Source: Pseudonocardiales bacterium
GTDB lineage: Bacteria > Actinomycetota > Actinomycetes > Mycobacteriales > QHCD01
Direction of reading: 5' to 3'
Assembly: GCA_003244255.1 (NCBI GenBank)
Contig: QHCD01000079.1
Span: 1-34,555, forward strand
Length of the DNA stretch: 34,555 nt
Shown: positions 1 to 8,984 of the stretch, in pieces
Layout of the letters: each line of letters begins with the position of its first letter
Numbering within the stretch: the first letter of the stretch is position 1
Made by a program: the position numbers and the translations under genes
Notes under the pieces: model-generated
What the model saw: the letters and a program-made list of their open reading frames with translations, nothing else
Told to the model about the DNA's origin: nothing
Databases searched by the model: none

Positions 1-528
1 GGGCCGCTGCGCGACCGGTTCGGCTTCGTCGGGCACATGGACTTCTACGCCGACGATGAGCTGGAGGAGGTACTGCACCGAAGCGCCGGCCTGCTCGGCA
101 TCGCGCTGTGCGACGACGGCGGCGCGGAGATCGCGGGTCGGTCGCGGGGGACACCGCGGATCGCGAACCGGCTGCTTCGCCGGGTCCGCGACTTCGCCGA
201 GGTGCGGGCCGACGGTGTCGTCACCCGCGCCCTCGCCCGCGAGGCGCTCGCCGTCTACGACGTCGACGAGCTCGGCCTGGACCGGCTCGATCGCAGCGTG
301 CTCGATGCGCTGGTGCGCCGCTTCAACGGCGGCCCGGTCGGGGTGAGCACGATCGCGGTCGCGGTCGGCGAGGAGATCCAGACCGTCGAGGAGGTCGCGG
401 AGCCGTTCCTGGTGCGCGCCGGGCTGCTCGCCCGCACCCCCCGCGGGCGGGTCGCCACGCCGGCCGCCTGGCACCACCTCGGGCTGGCACCGGCACGGCC
501 CGACGCGGGCCCGACGCTGTTCGGGTGA
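1..528 (+). CDS. ruvB: Holliday junction branch migration ATPase RuvB, C-terminal part
   Basis: This is the 3' part of ruvB; the reading frame is open from base 1, so the gene starts outside the window. RuvB is the hexameric AAA+ motor that, with RuvA, migrates Holliday junctions. The 175 visible residues hold the end of the AAA+ domain, including the sensor-II-like segment [17 protein letters not shown] (about residues 49-65 of the fragment), and the winged-helix DNA-binding domain ending in [13 protein letters not shown]. The ATP-binding Walker motifs lie upstream and cannot be seen. The end at ...GPTLFG is natural for the family. yajC follows after 70 nt, the usual actinobacterial order. 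The assignment is firm. Confidence 0.95.
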   Translation, partial: GPLRDRFGFVGHMDFYADDELEEVLHRSAGLLGIALCDDGGAEIAGRSRGTPRIANRLLRRVRDFAEVRADGVVTRALAREALAVYDVDELGLDRLDRSVLDALVRRFNGGPVGVSTIAVAVGEEIQTVEEVAEPFLVRAGLLARTPRGRVATPAAWHHLGLAPARPDAGPTLFG

Positions 529-585
529 CGCCTCTGCCGGCGCCCAGTCGCATGCGTGCGGGCCGAGGCCGCCGTCGCCGTCGCG

Positions 586-591
586 TAGGCT
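586..591 (+). promoter_or_regulatory. -10-like hexamer of a likely leaderless yajC promoter
   Basis: TAGGCT fits the actinobacterial TANNNT -10 pattern and lies 7 nt before the yajC GTG. There is no Shine-Dalgarno sequence between them, so transcription probably starts at or next to the start codon. No clear -35 is visible. This is inference from spacing. Confidence 0.45.
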
Positions 592-598
592 GCCCGTC

Positions 599-928
599 GT
601 GAAGGCCGCCCTGCCGTTCATCGTCCTGCTCGCCGTCTTCGTGCTGCTGATCGGGATCCCGATGCGCCGGCAGGCGCGAGCGCAGCGGGCCACCCAGCAG
701 ATGCAGGCGACGCTGTCGGTCGGCGACGACGTGATGACGACGTCGGGCCTCTTCGGGACGGTCGTCGGACTGGTGGGCGACACGGTCGAGCTGCAGGTCG
801 CGCCGGACGTCGTCGTGCGGTTCGCGCGCGCGGCGGTGGGACGGCAGCAGGGCGAGACCGGCAACGCGGCCGACCAACCTGCTGGTTCCGACGGCCCCGA
901 CGACGCCGGGCGGGAAAGCACCCACTGA
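599..928 (+). CDS. yajC: Preprotein translocase accessory subunit YajC
   Basis: Small membrane protein of the SecDF-YajC complex, which associates with SecYEG. The 109-residue product has one N-terminal membrane segment (about residues 4-20, LPFIVLLAVFVLLIGIP). A basic stretch follows (MRRQARAQR), then the YajC core with LSVGDDVMTTSGLFGTVVGL at about 40-59, and a polar acidic tail. Length and layout match the family. The GTG start is chosen because it precedes the membrane segment directly and lies 7 nt after a -10-like TAGGCT. It stands just upstream of secD and secF, as in other actinomycetes. Confidence 0.93.
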   Translation: MKAALPFIVLLAVFVLLIGIPMRRQARAQRATQQMQATLSVGDDVMTTSGLFGTVVGLVGDTVELQVAPDVVVRFARAAVGRQQGETGNAADQPAGSDGPDDAGRESTH

Positions 929-978
929 CATCGGCCATACTGACGTGTTGGGATCAGTTCGCACCGCTGCCCTGGATG

Positions 979-1016
979 GGGCCCTGAGTTGAGGCCCTGA
1001 GTCGAGGCCCTGAGGA
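979..1016 (+). repeat. Three tandem copies of a 13-bp unit before secD
   Basis: The unit GAGGCCCTGAGTY occurs three times head to tail with period 13 (979-990, 991-1003, 1004-1016); the first copy lacks its leading bases. The last copy ends in GAGGAG, which serves as the secD ribosome-binding site, so each unit carries a weak Shine-Dalgarno-like GAGG. It may be slippage, or it may affect initiation of secD. Confidence 0.7.
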
Positions 1017-1028
1017 GACGACGACGCC

Positions 1029-2873
1029 GTGGCCGCACCATCGACCCATCTGCGGGCCACCCCGTATTTCGCCACGCTCGCCGGTGTGCTCGCGCTCATG
1101 TACCTGTTCGTCGTCCTCGGCTCGACGCACGCGCCGAAGCTGGGCCTTGACCTGCGTGGCGGGACGACGCTAACGCTGCAGGCTCGCGGCAAGGTTCCCG
1201 ACCGCACCGACCTCAACACCGCGCGGTCGATCATCGAGAGCCGCGTGAACGGGCGTGGCGTCACTGGCGCGACGGTGGTAACCGAGGGCAACAATCGGAT
1301 CGTCGTCTCGGTGCCGGGCGGCGACCGGAGCAAGGTGCGGCAGGTCGGTACCACGGCGAAGCTGTACTTCCGCCCGCTGCTCCTCAGCCCGGCCGCAACG
1401 GCCACGGCAACGGCGCCGCCGCCCGCCACCCCGACTCCCACCACCCCGACTCCCACCGGGCCGACGACCACTGGGCCGACGACCGGTGCGACGGCGAGCA
1501 AGTCGCCGGCCCACTTCTCCTCGCCACGGGCCGCGCCGTCGCCGACGGCCACGGCGACCGGCGCGCCGACGACGAGCGCGACCACGCCTAACGCGGGGAC
1601 ATCGCCAGCAGCTACCGCGACAGCACCCACCGCGACAGCACCCACCGCGACAGCACCGGGCACGCCGGTCACGGTGCCGTCGGGTGTACCCGCCTCGCTG
1701 GCCGCCGACTACAACAAGTCGTGCGCGGCGCTGCTGAAGACGGCGCAGTTGACGCCGCCGGACAAGCCCCTGATCAGCTGCGATGGGAAAGGCCCGACGG
1801 CACAGAAGTACGTGCTCGGCCCGTCGATCCTCGCCGGTACGCAGATCAGCAGCGCGGCCGCGCAGTACGGAGCGGGCGGGTCCAGCGCGATCGCGACCTG
1901 GACGATCCAGCTCAAGCTCAAGGGCGGCGGCCAGAAGATCTGGTCCGACTACACCTCCACTCACAACTGCGGTGGCACCACCTGCCAAGCGGCCACCGCT
2001 CCTGCCGCGGACTATGTGGCGTTCGCGCTCGACGGCAAGGTCGTCTCCGCACCGGGCATCGTATCGGCCATCAACGGCCCGACGGAGATCAGCGGCGGCA
2101 CGGGCGGGTTCAGCGCCGACCAGGCGAAGAACCTCGCCGACCAGCTCAAGTACGGCGCGCTGCCGCTGTCGTTCGACACGCTCACCGAGACGACCATCTC
2201 GCCGACATTGGGCTCCGCGCAGTTGCGGGCCGGCCTGCTCGCCGGCGGCATCGGCCTGGTCCTGGTCGTCATCTACTCCCTGATCTACTACCGCGCGCTC
2301 GGCCTGGTCACGATCGCGAGCCTGCTGATCTCCGCCGCCCTGGTCTACGCGAGCGTCGTGCTGCTCGGCAACCAGGTCGGTTTCAGCCTGAGCCTCGCCG
2401 GCATCGCCGGGTTCATCGTCGCCGTCGGCATCACGGCCGACTCGTTCGTCGTGTTCTTCGAACGGCTCAAGGAAGAGGTGCACGACGGCAAGTCGATGCG
2501 CTCGGGGGTGCCGCGGGCATGGGTGCGTGCCCGCCGCACGATCCTGTCCGCCGACGCCGTCTCGTTCCTGGCCGCCGCGATCCTGTACTACCTCGCGGCT
2601 GGTGACGTCCGCGGATTCGCTTTCACCCTCGGGCTCTCCACGATCCTCGACCTGATCGTCGTGTTCCTGTTCACCCACCCGCTGATCTCGGTCGCCTCGC
2701 GCAGCAGGTCGTTCTCCTCGCCCCGCATGTCCGGCCTCGGCCGGCTCAGCCGCGCCGGCACGGCACGGCCGGCGCTCGCCATGGCCACGGGTGGAGCGGG
2801 GCCCGCCGCGGCCGTGTCCTCGGCCGCCGAACGCGCGGCCGCGCGCCGTGCCCGCAAGCCGAAGGATTCTTGA
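1029..2873 (+). CDS. secD: Protein translocase subunit SecD
   Basis: RND-type integral membrane subunit that, with SecF, uses the proton gradient to help proteins leave the Sec channel on the outer face. The 614-residue product has an N-terminal membrane helix (about 12-30) and the SecD signature LGLDLRGGTTLTL (38-50). A large extracytoplasmic domain follows, then a block of membrane helices starting near residue 395 that holds the conserved segment with GITADSFVVFFERLKEE. An unusual Pro/Thr/Ala-rich stretch fills about residues 121-223, inside the first periplasm-like domain. The start is GTG with GAGGAG upstream. The stop is separated from the secF start by 1 nt, so the two are translationally linked. 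Confidence 0.95.
   Translation: MAAPSTHLRATPYFATLAGVLALMYLFVVLGSTHAPKLGLDLRGGTTLTLQARGKVPDRTDLNTARSIIESRVNGRGVTGATVVTEGNNRIVVSVPGGDRSKVRQVGTTAKLYFRPLLLSPAATATATAPPPATPTPTTPTPTGPTTTGPTTGATASKSPAHFSSPRAAPSPTATATGAPTTSATTPNAGTSPAATATAPTATAPTATAPGTPVTVPSGVPASLAADYNKSCAALLKTAQLTPPDKPLISCDGKGPTAQKYVLGPSILAGTQISSAAAQYGAGGSSAIATWTIQLKLKGGGQKIWSDYTSTHNCGGTTCQAATAPAADYVAFALDGKVVSAPGIVSAINGPTEISGGTGGFSADQAKNLADQLKYGALPLSFDTLTETTISPTLGSAQLRAGLLAGGIGLVLVVIYSLIYYRALGLVTIASLLISAALVYASVVLLGNQVGFSLSLAGIAGFIVAVGITADSFVVFFERLKEEVHDGKSMRSGVPRAWVRARRTILSADAVSFLAAAILYYLAAGDVRGFAFTLGLSTILDLIVVFLFTHPLISVASRSRSFSSPRMSGLGRLSRAGTARPALAMATGGAGPAAAVSSAAERAAARRARKPKDS
1614..1658 (+). repeat. 15-bp tandem repeat inside secD
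   Basis: Three head-to-tail copies of ACCGCGACAGCACCC (the last copy ends in G) encode repeated TATAP pentapeptides in the low-complexity insert of SecD. A two-copy 15-bp repeat lies nearby at about 1427-1456. In-frame 15-bp units allow length change without a frameshift. Confidence 0.8.
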
Positions 2874-2874
2874 G

Positions 2875-4107
2875 GTGTCGGCCTTCACCCGGCTCTACGC
2901 CGGCGAGACCAACGTCGGCTTCGTCCCGCACCGGCGCCGCTGGTACATCATGTCCGCGATCGCGGTCGTCATCTGCTTTCTTTCGATCGGGATCCGCGGC
3001 TTCAACTTCGGCGTCGAGTTCAAGGGCGGGAACACCCTGCAGTTCCCCCTCGGCACGGCGTCGGTCTCCGACGTGCAGTCCGCGGTCGGCGGATCCGGCG
3101 TGCCGGTGGAGAGCGTGCAGAAGGCCGGCAGCGGCGGCTCCGGCACCTTCGTCGTGACGACGAAGGTCCTCTCCGAAACCGAGCTGTCGAGGCTGCGGTC
3201 GGCGCTGTCGACCGATCTCGGCCCCAAGATCACGGTCAAGGGCCATCCGCTGTCCACCGACGACATAAGCCAGAACCAGGTCAGCGCGTCGTGGGGGAAG
3301 GACATCACTCGCAAGGCGATACTCGCGCTGATCGTCTTCCTGATCGCCGTCTCGATCTTCATCTCGTCGCTGTTCGAATGGCGATTATCGGTCGGCGCGA
3401 TCGTCGGCGTGCTGCACGACCTCGTCATCTCGGCCGGGGTCTACTCGATCGTCGGGTTCGAGGTGACGCCGTCCACCGTCGTCGGCCTGCTCACCATTCT
3501 GGGTTACTCGCTCTATGACAACATCGTTGTCTACGACAAGGTGCGCGAGAACAGCCGCGGAATCCTCGGCCTGGCGAGGCAGACCTACTCCGAGGCGGCG
3601 AACCGCGCCGTGAACCAGACCCTCGCGCGGTCGATCAACACCTCGCTGATCGCGCTGCTGCCGGTGGCCGGGCTGCTGTTCGTCGGCGCCGGGCTGCTCG
3701 GCGTCGGCACCATCAAGGACCTCGCGCTGGTGCTGTTCATCGGCCTGGCATCGGGTGCCTACTCCTCCCTGTTCCTCGCGACGCCGATCGCCTGCGACCT
3801 CAAGGAACGCCAGCAGCAGTACGTCGAGTTGCGCCGCAAGGTAGCCCTCCGGCGCGCGGCGCGGGCCAGGACCGCGGCCACGGCCGAGACCGGCGATAGC
3901 CGTGGCCCGGCACGCACCACGACCGCGGTGCTCGACCGCGACGCCGACGCGGTGGACGCACTCGGCGACGACACCGCAGCCGAGCCGGACCGGGCGCCGA
4001 AGCCCGGTGCCGCGCCACGCCCGGGCAGCCGTCCGCAGCGCAGCGGCAACCGGGCCCGACCACAGCAACGCCGCGGTGGCCGGCCACCGCACAAGCGCAA
4101 GCGTTGA
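2875..4107 (+). CDS. secF: Protein translocase subunit SecF
   Basis: Partner of SecD in the proton-driven SecDF complex. From the GTG at 2875 the product is 410 residues: a membrane helix at about 24-40, the SecF signature NFGVEFKGGNTLQF (44-57), an extracytoplasmic domain, then five helices with the conserved LGYSLYDNIVVYDKVRE segment. The last 80-90 residues are a hydrophilic, Arg/Ala/Pro-rich cytoplasmic tail ending in GGRPPHKRKR, which is common in actinobacteria. An open frame continues upstream into secD, but the GTG one base after the secD stop fits the domain start and the coupled pair. Confidence 0.95.
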   Translation: MSAFTRLYAGETNVGFVPHRRRWYIMSAIAVVICFLSIGIRGFNFGVEFKGGNTLQFPLGTASVSDVQSAVGGSGVPVESVQKAGSGGSGTFVVTTKVLSETELSRLRSALSTDLGPKITVKGHPLSTDDISQNQVSASWGKDITRKAILALIVFLIAVSIFISSLFEWRLSVGAIVGVLHDLVISAGVYSIVGFEVTPSTVVGLLTILGYSLYDNIVVYDKVRENSRGILGLARQTYSEAANRAVNQTLARSINTSLIALLPVAGLLFVGAGLLGVGTIKDLALVLFIGLASGAYSSLFLATPIACDLKERQQQYVELRRKVALRRAARARTAATAETGDSRGPARTTTAVLDRDADAVDALGDDTAAEPDRAPKPGAAPRPGSRPQRSGNRARPQQRRGGRPPHKRKR

Positions 4108-4117
4108 TCGCCGGGAC

Positions 4118-4660
4118 ATGCCACCCGAGCCGTCCGGCCCGGTCACCGCGCTGATCGCGACGCACGTCCGGGACGTCCCGGATTTCCCGAAACCCGGCGT
4201 GCTGTTCAAGGACATCACGCCGCTGCTGGCCGACGCCGACGCGTTCGCGCGGGTCATCGGCGCCGTCGCCGAGCACGCCCGCTCGCTCGGTGGCGTCGAG
4301 CTGATCGCCGGGGTCGAGGCCAGAGGGTTCATCGTCGCAGCCGCGGTCGCCGCGACGCTGCGCTGCGGCATGGTGCCCATCCGCAAGGCGGGCAAGCTCC
4401 CGCCGCCAACTCTGGGCGGCTGCTACGACCTGGAGTACGGCTCCGCGCGGGTTGAGGTGCCGGCGGGGGTGCTCGCCGGACGGCGGGTGCTCGTCGTCGA
4501 TGACGTCCTCGCTACCGGCGGAACGATTGCCGCAGCGGCAGATCTGATCGTGCGCGCCGACGGCATCCTGGTCGGGCTGTGCGTGCTGATCGAGCTGCCC
4601 GCGCTCGGCGGGCGCGAACACATCGCACCACGACCGGTCACCGCGCTGGCTGCGCTGTAG
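4118..4660 (+). CDS. apt: Adenine phosphoribosyltransferase
   Basis: Type I phosphoribosyltransferase of purine salvage: adenine + PRPP gives AMP + diphosphate in the cytosol. The 180-residue product has the family N-terminus with DVPDFPKPGVLFKDITPLL (19-37) and the substrate segment EARGFI (67-72). The PRPP-binding motif is VLVVDDVLATGGT (124-136). ATG at 4118 is preferred because conserved residues begin soon after it; the frame is open further upstream inside the secF end. It lies 10 nt after secF and before rel, the usual actinobacterial context. Confidence 0.95.
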   Translation: MPPEPSGPVTALIATHVRDVPDFPKPGVLFKDITPLLADADAFARVIGAVAEHARSLGGVELIAGVEARGFIVAAAVAATLRCGMVPIRKAGKLPPPTLGGCYDLEYGSARVEVPAGVLAGRRVLVVDDVLATGGTIAAAADLIVRADGILVGLCVLIELPALGGREHIAPRPVTALAAL

Positions 4661-4706
4661 CCCGCTGTGGCTGTGGCTGTGGCGTGCCGGGCTGGGCCTA
4701 TCGCCG

Positions 4707-4712
4707 TAGACT
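4707..4712 (+). promoter_or_regulatory. -10-like hexamer upstream of rel
   Basis: TAGACT fits TANNNT and lies 32 nt before the proposed CTG start of rel, giving a short leader with its own ribosome-binding site. It would give rel a promoter separate from apt. No -35 is evident. Confidence 0.4.
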
Positions 4713-4733
4713 GAGGGCCGTATCGCAACCCTC

Positions 4734-4738
4734 GGAGG
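4734..4738 (+). promoter_or_regulatory. Ribosome-binding site that points to a CTG start of rel
   Basis: GGAGG lies 6 nt before CTG 4745, the best-placed Shine-Dalgarno sequence in the region. The nearest in-frame GTG is at 4979, far downstream and without a comparable site. Confidence 0.55.
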
Positions 4739-4744
4739 TGCCGG

Positions 4745-7132
4745 CTGAGCAGCCATGTCGCCGCGGGCGGGGCGGGACCGGATTCGGTCGCCGAGCCCGC
4801 GACCGACCCGACCGAGCATCCGGCGACGGTCGAGCCGGCTGCCGCCGCGCCGCAACCGGACAGTCCGAGGTTCGCCACCGTCGCGGGCGGGCACCGGCGT
4901 CGGGTAGGCGCGAGCATCGCGCGCCGGATCGCGGGCGGCCAGAGCCCGTCCGCTGTCGGTGCCGTCCTCGAGCCGCTGGTGGCGACGCACCGGGCCGCGC
5001 ATCCGAAGGCAGATGTCCGGCTGCTGCAACGGTCCTTCGCCGTCGCCGAGGAGCATCACCGAGGGCAGCTGCGCAAGAGCGGCGACGCCTACATCACCCA
5101 CCCCCTCGCAGTTGCGGCAATCCTCGCCGAGCTCGGCATGGACACCGCGACCCTGGCCGCGGCCCTGCTCCACGACACGGTCGAGGACACCGGCTACACC
5201 CTCGAGGCGCTGCGCGAGGACTTCGGCGTCACGATCGCCCACCTGGTCGACGGCGTGACCAAGCTGGACAAGGTGCGCTACGGCGACGCCGCGCAGGCAG
5301 AGACGATCCGCAAGATGGTGGTCGCGATGGCGCGCGACCCGAGGGTGCTGGTGATCAAGCTCTCCGACCGGCTGCACAACATGCGCACGCTGCGCTTCCT
5401 GCCACCGGATAAGCAGGAACGCACCGCACGTGAAACGCTGGAAGTGCTTGCCCCACTGGCACATCGCCTCGGCATGAACACGATCAAGTGGGAGCTCGAG
5501 GACCTCGCATTCGCCACGCTCTACCCGAAGCGGTACGACGAGATCGTGCGGCTGGTTGCCGAGCGGGCGCCGTCGCGCGACACCCACCTGGAAGCCGTCA
5601 TCGAGGGCATAACGGCCGACCTGCGCAGCGCCAAGGTCAAGGCAACGGTCACCGGCCGTCCCAAGCACTACTACTCGATCTACCAGAAGATGATCGTGCG
5701 CGGCCGCGACTTCACCGACATCTACGACCTTGTCGGCGTGCGCGTACTCGTCGACACCGTCCGCGACTGCTACGCCGCCCTCGGCGTGATCCACGCCCGC
5801 TGGCAGCCCGTCCCCGGACGGTTCAAGGACTACATCGCGATGCCGAAGTTCAACATGTACCAGTCGCTGCACACGACCGCGATCGGCCCCGAGGGCAAGC
5901 CGGTGGAGTTCCAGATCCGGTCCAACCCGATGGACCGCACCGCCGAATACGGCATCGCCGCGCACTGGAAGTACAAGGACGCCAAGGGCATCGACGCGAC
6001 CATCCCGGCCGGCGACGACATGCTCTGGCTGCGCCAGCTGCTGGACTGGCAACGCGAGACGAAGGAGCCCGCGGAGTTCCTCGACGCGCTGCGTTTCGAC
6101 CTGGCCGGTACCGAGGTCTACGCCTTCACGCCGAAGGGCGACGTCATTTCGCTGCCGACCGGCTCGACGCCGGTCGACTTCGCTTACGCCGTGCACACCG
6201 AAGTCGGTCACCGATGCATCGGCGCCCGCGTGAACGGCAAGCTGGTGTCGCTGGAGAGCAGGCTCGACAACGGCGACGTCGTCGAGGTATTCACCTCCAA
6301 GTCCGACACCGCGGGACCGTCCCGGGACTGGTCGTCGTTCGTCGCGAGCCCACGGGCCCGGACCAAGATCCGGCAGTGGTACGCGAAGGAACGCCGCGAG
6401 GACGCGATCGAGCAGGGCAAGGATGCGATCAGCCGCGCCACCCGCAAGCAAGGACTGCCGCTGCAGCGGCTGTTCGGGGGCGACGCGCTGTCGACCCTCG
6501 CTCGCGAGCTGCACTACGCGGACGTCTCGGCGCTGTACGCAGCCGTCGGCGAGAAGCACATCTCGGCGCAGAACATCGTCAGCCGGCTGGTCGCCTCACT
6601 CGGCGGGCCCGAGGGCGTCACGGAGGACATCGCCGAGACGGCGATGCCCACGAAGCCGCGCCGGCGGGTAACAGGCGACACCGGCGTCGTCGTCGACGCC
6701 GTCGACGGCGATGTATGGGTGAAGCTCGCAAAGTGCTGCACGCCAGTGCCTGGCGACGACGTCCTCGGGTTCGTCACCCGTGGCGGCGGTGTGTCCGTGC
6801 ACCGGCGAACCTGCACGAACGCGGCGGCACTGCTCGCGCAGCCCGAACGGCTGGTCGACGTCCGCTGGGCGCCGTCGGCAGAGTCGGTGTTCCTGGTGTC
6901 GATCCAGGTCGAGGCACTCGACCGGCACCGGCTGCTCTCCGACGTCACCCGCGCGCTCTCCGACGAGCGGGTCAACATCCTCTCCGCCAGCGTGACGACG
7001 ACGCGCGACCGGGTCGCGGTCAGCAAGTTCACGTTCGAACTCGGTGATCCGAAGCACCTCGGTCACCTGCTGCGCACGGTGCGCGGCGTCGAGGGTGTCT
7101 ACGACGTCTACCGCGTCACGGCCGGAACCTGA
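4745..7132 (+). CDS. rel: Bifunctional (p)ppGpp synthetase/hydrolase (RelA/SpoT family)
   Basis: Stringent-response enzyme that makes (p)ppGpp from GTP/GDP and ATP and also hydrolyses it. The HD hydrolase domain shows [11 protein letters not shown] and LLHDTVEDT. The synthetase domain has [13 protein letters not shown], the RFKD form of the R-x-K-D signature known from bifunctional enzymes, YQSLHTT and EFQIR. TGS ([18 protein letters not shown]) and C-terminal ACT domains follow. The first standard start in frame is GTG 4979 (717 residues), but codons upstream read [12 protein letters not shown], like the basic stretch before VLEPL in other actinobacterial Rel proteins. The frame is open from 4715 and holds no ATG, GTG or TTG before 4979. 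CTG 4745 with GGAGG is therefore proposed (795 residues). The gene converges on the cyclophilin gene with a 12-nt gap. Confidence 0.9.
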   Translation: MSSHVAAGGAGPDSVAEPATDPTEHPATVEPAAAAPQPDSPRFATVAGGHRRRVGASIARRIAGGQSPSAVGAVLEPLVATHRAAHPKADVRLLQRSFAVAEEHHRGQLRKSGDAYITHPLAVAAILAELGMDTATLAAALLHDTVEDTGYTLEALREDFGVTIAHLVDGVTKLDKVRYGDAAQAETIRKMVVAMARDPRVLVIKLSDRLHNMRTLRFLPPDKQERTARETLEVLAPLAHRLGMNTIKWELEDLAFATLYPKRYDEIVRLVAERAPSRDTHLEAVIEGITADLRSAKVKATVTGRPKHYYSIYQKMIVRGRDFTDIYDLVGVRVLVDTVRDCYAALGVIHARWQPVPGRFKDYIAMPKFNMYQSLHTTAIGPEGKPVEFQIRSNPMDRTAEYGIAAHWKYKDAKGIDATIPAGDDMLWLRQLLDWQRETKEPAEFLDALRFDLAGTEVYAFTPKGDVISLPTGSTPVDFAYAVHTEVGHRCIGARVNGKLVSLESRLDNGDVVEVFTSKSDTAGPSRDWSSFVASPRARTKIRQWYAKERREDAIEQGKDAISRATRKQGLPLQRLFGGDALSTLARELHYADVSALYAAVGEKHISAQNIVSRLVASLGGPEGVTEDIAETAMPTKPRRRVTGDTGVVVDAVDGDVWVKLAKCCTPVPGDDVLGFVTRGGGVSVHRRTCTNAAALLAQPERLVDVRWAPSAESVFLVSIQVEALDRHRLLSDVTRALSDERVNILSASVTTTRDRVAVSKFTFELGDPKHLGHLLRTVRGVEGVYDVYRVTAGT

Positions 7133-7144
7133 TCCGAGGGGTGT

Positions 7145-8077
7145 CTAGGCAGTGAGCTTTACCGACGTGATCGTCAGGCCGAGGATCGGCTTGCCGTCGC
7201 CGGGCCGGCTCGGGTCGCTCGGCACGACACCCTTCGCGGCAACCTTGGTGATCACCGGAAGGCCGGAGGTGACCTTGCCGATGACCGAGTAGCTCTTGGC
7301 CAGGCCGGCGCTGGTCGCTGCGTTCTGGTTGCTGTCCTTGTAGATGAAGAAGAACTGGCTGCCGGTCGAGTTGCGCTGGCCGGTGTTGGCCATCGCCACC
7401 ACGCCCGCTGAGTAGTCGGTCTTGGCGGTCGTCTCCTGCTTGTAGGCGTAGGTTGGGCCGCCCCTCTGGGAGTTGGACGGGTCGCCGCACTGCAGCACGA
7501 AGATCCCGCTGGTCACCATTCGCGGGCAGGCCGTCTTGTTGTAGAACCCGGCCTTGGCCAGGTAGATGAAGCTCTGCACGGCGCACGGAGCCATGGCGCG
7601 CTCAAGCGTCAGCGTGATCGGCCCTTCGGTGGTCGCGATCGTCGCCGTGACGGTTCCCTTGGCTGGCGTGGTCTTCGGATCCGGCGGCAGGCCGACGTCC
7701 TTGGTGTACGGCGAGGCCCGCAGGGTGCTGCTCTCGGCGTACCTGCACGGCCCGTTGGTGGTCCTCACCTTGGTGCCGGTCTTCGCGAACGTGGGCGTCG
7801 GGTATGGCGACGCGGTGACGGTCGGCGTCGCGGACTTCGTGGTCGGTGTCGCGGTCGGTGTCGTGGTGGACGGGCTGCTGGGCTGGGCCGCCGGCGTGCT
7901 CTTGCCGCCGACGTTCACCACGATCAGGACCACCACGACGACGATCACGATCACCGCCGCGGCGGTGCCTCCGATGATCGAGCGCTGGCGTCGCTTGCGG
8001 GCGGCCTCCCGGCGGCGGTCGAGCTGGCGGGCGAGCCGCCGCTGGGCAGCTTGGCGACGCTGTTTCTCGGTCGGCAC
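7145..8077 (-). CDS. Membrane-anchored cyclophilin-type peptidyl-prolyl isomerase
   Basis: Cyclophilin-fold proline isomerase, likely outside the cell membrane. From the GTG at 8077 the product has 310 residues. They are a very basic cytoplasmic N-terminus (KQRRQAAQRRLARQLDRRR), one membrane helix (about 34-56), a Ser/Thr/Pro linker (59-100) and the cyclophilin domain (about 140-310). The domain includes CPRMVTSGIFVLQCGDP (184-200), whose R186 aligns with the catalytic Arg of CypA, and VAMANTGQRNSTGSQFFF (227-244). The start follows GAGGAGC at good spacing; the longer open frame upstream runs through the divergent promoter region and is not coding. Streptomyces carries a homologue at the same place beside relA. 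Confidence 0.88.
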   Translation of the reverse strand: MPTEKQRRQAAQRRLARQLDRRREAARKRRQRSIIGGTAAAVIVIVVVVVLIVVNVGGKSTPAAQPSSPSTTTPTATPTTKSATPTVTASPYPTPTFAKTGTKVRTTNGPCRYAESSTLRASPYTKDVGLPPDPKTTPAKGTVTATIATTEGPITLTLERAMAPCAVQSFIYLAKAGFYNKTACPRMVTSGIFVLQCGDPSNSQRGGPTYAYKQETTAKTDYSAGVVAMANTGQRNSTGSQFFFIYKDSNQNAATSAGLAKSYSVIGKVTSGLPVITKVAAKGVVPSDPSRPGDGKPILGLTITSVKLTA

Positions 8078-8285
8078 GGTCGGGCGCTCCTCGGGGACGG
8101 CTGACTGCTCCGGGGAGCATACGTTGCCCGCTTGGCAGACCCCGAGATCATGCGCGACGGCGCGGGTGCCCCGACCCACAATCGATTCGAGGCCAAACCG
8201 TGGCCCCGGTAACCTGTCGGAACAACCCTGCCGATCTTTCCCCAGTCCGCGCGCCGATTCTGGTGCGGGAAGAAGGTGGAGCCGC
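8078..8285. promoter_or_regulatory. Divergent promoter region between cyclophilin and hydrolase genes
   Basis: The 208-bp region serves two divergent genes. On the minus strand TATGCT (8116-8121) is a good -10 for the cyclophilin gene. On the plus strand TAACCT (8210-8215) fits a -10 for the hydrolase-hisS-aspS operon. A Shine-Dalgarno-like GAAGGTGGAG precedes ATG 8286. Confidence 0.5.
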
Positions 8286-8984
8286 ATGCTCGTCGCCGGT
8301 TTCGTCACGGGCGCGCTGGCGACCAACTGCTGGCTGGTCGCGACGGCGCCCGGAGAGCCGTGCGTCGTCGTAGATCCCGGAATCGACGCGGCGGGAGCTC
8401 TGCGCGGGATGCTCGGACGCCACCGGCTGCGGCCAGCCGCGGTGGTGATGACCCACGGCCACCTCGACCACACCTGGGCGGCGGCGCAGGTCTGCGACGA
8501 GTACCGCGTCCCGGCCTACCTCCACCCGGCCGACCGTCGGCAACTCACGGACCCGTGGAGCGGTCTCGGGGTGCCGCCGGGTGAGCCCCTCTTCGGCCGC
8601 GACAGCTTCGCGGAGCCGGCCGACCTGCGCGCGCTCGCCGACGGCGACGAGCTGCGATCCGCCGGCGTCAGCTTCTCGGTCACCGTGGCTCCCGGCCACA
8701 CACCGGGCTCGGTGCTGCTCGCGCTGGCCGGTGGTGATACCCCGATCGTGTTCGGCGGCGACGTGCTGTTCGCCGGCTCGATCGGCCGAACCGACCTGCC
8801 CGGTGGCAGCGAGGCCGACATGGTGACGACGCTCGCCCGTGTCATCCTGGCGTTGGACGACCGCACTGTCGTACATCCCGGCCACGGTGACTCGACCACG
8901 ATCGCGCGGGAGAGAGCAACCAACCCGTTCCTGCGGGCCGTTGCCGAGGCGGCATCTGATGCGACCTCGGGAAACCGGCAGTGA
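8286..8984 (+). CDS. Metallo-beta-lactamase fold hydrolase, glyoxalase II type
   Basis: Binuclear-metal hydrolase of the glyoxalase II-like group; the substrate is unknown and a thioester is most likely by family. The 232-residue product has the metal motif THGHLDH (56-62: H57, H59, D61, H62), a downstream APGHTPGS histidine, the bridging Asp in FGGDVLF, and a C-terminal HPGHGDST histidine. All metal ligands appear present. ATG 8286 follows GAAGGTGGAG. The stop overlaps the hisS start (GTGA), so the gene is translationally coupled to the tRNA synthetases. This pairing is common in actinobacteria, but its meaning is not known to me. Confidence 0.88.
   Translation: MLVAGFVTGALATNCWLVATAPGEPCVVVDPGIDAAGALRGMLGRHRLRPAAVVMTHGHLDHTWAAAQVCDEYRVPAYLHPADRRQLTDPWSGLGVPPGEPLFGRDSFAEPADLRALADGDELRSAGVSFSVTVAPGHTPGSVLLALAGGDTPIVFGGDVLFAGSIGRTDLPGGSEADMVTTLARVILALDDRTVVHPGHGDSTTIARERATNPFLRAVAEAASDATSGNRQ

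Noticed and set aside
1614..1658. CRISPR-like array
   Set aside because: The repeats are contiguous 15-bp units without spacers and lie in frame inside secD.
323..1672. Long minus-strand open frame opposite ruvB, yajC and secD
   Set aside because: It covers well-supported plus-strand genes and its residues are Val/Ala/Arg-rich antisense of high-GC codons, with no domain.
4663..4690. GTGGCT repeats after apt
   Set aside because: Only about three imperfect 6-bp units; too short to support a feature.
3800..6559. Minus-strand open frame of 919 codons opposite secF, apt and rel
   Set aside because: Antisense of three clear genes; no conserved motif and Arg/His/Gly-biased composition typical of shadow frames.
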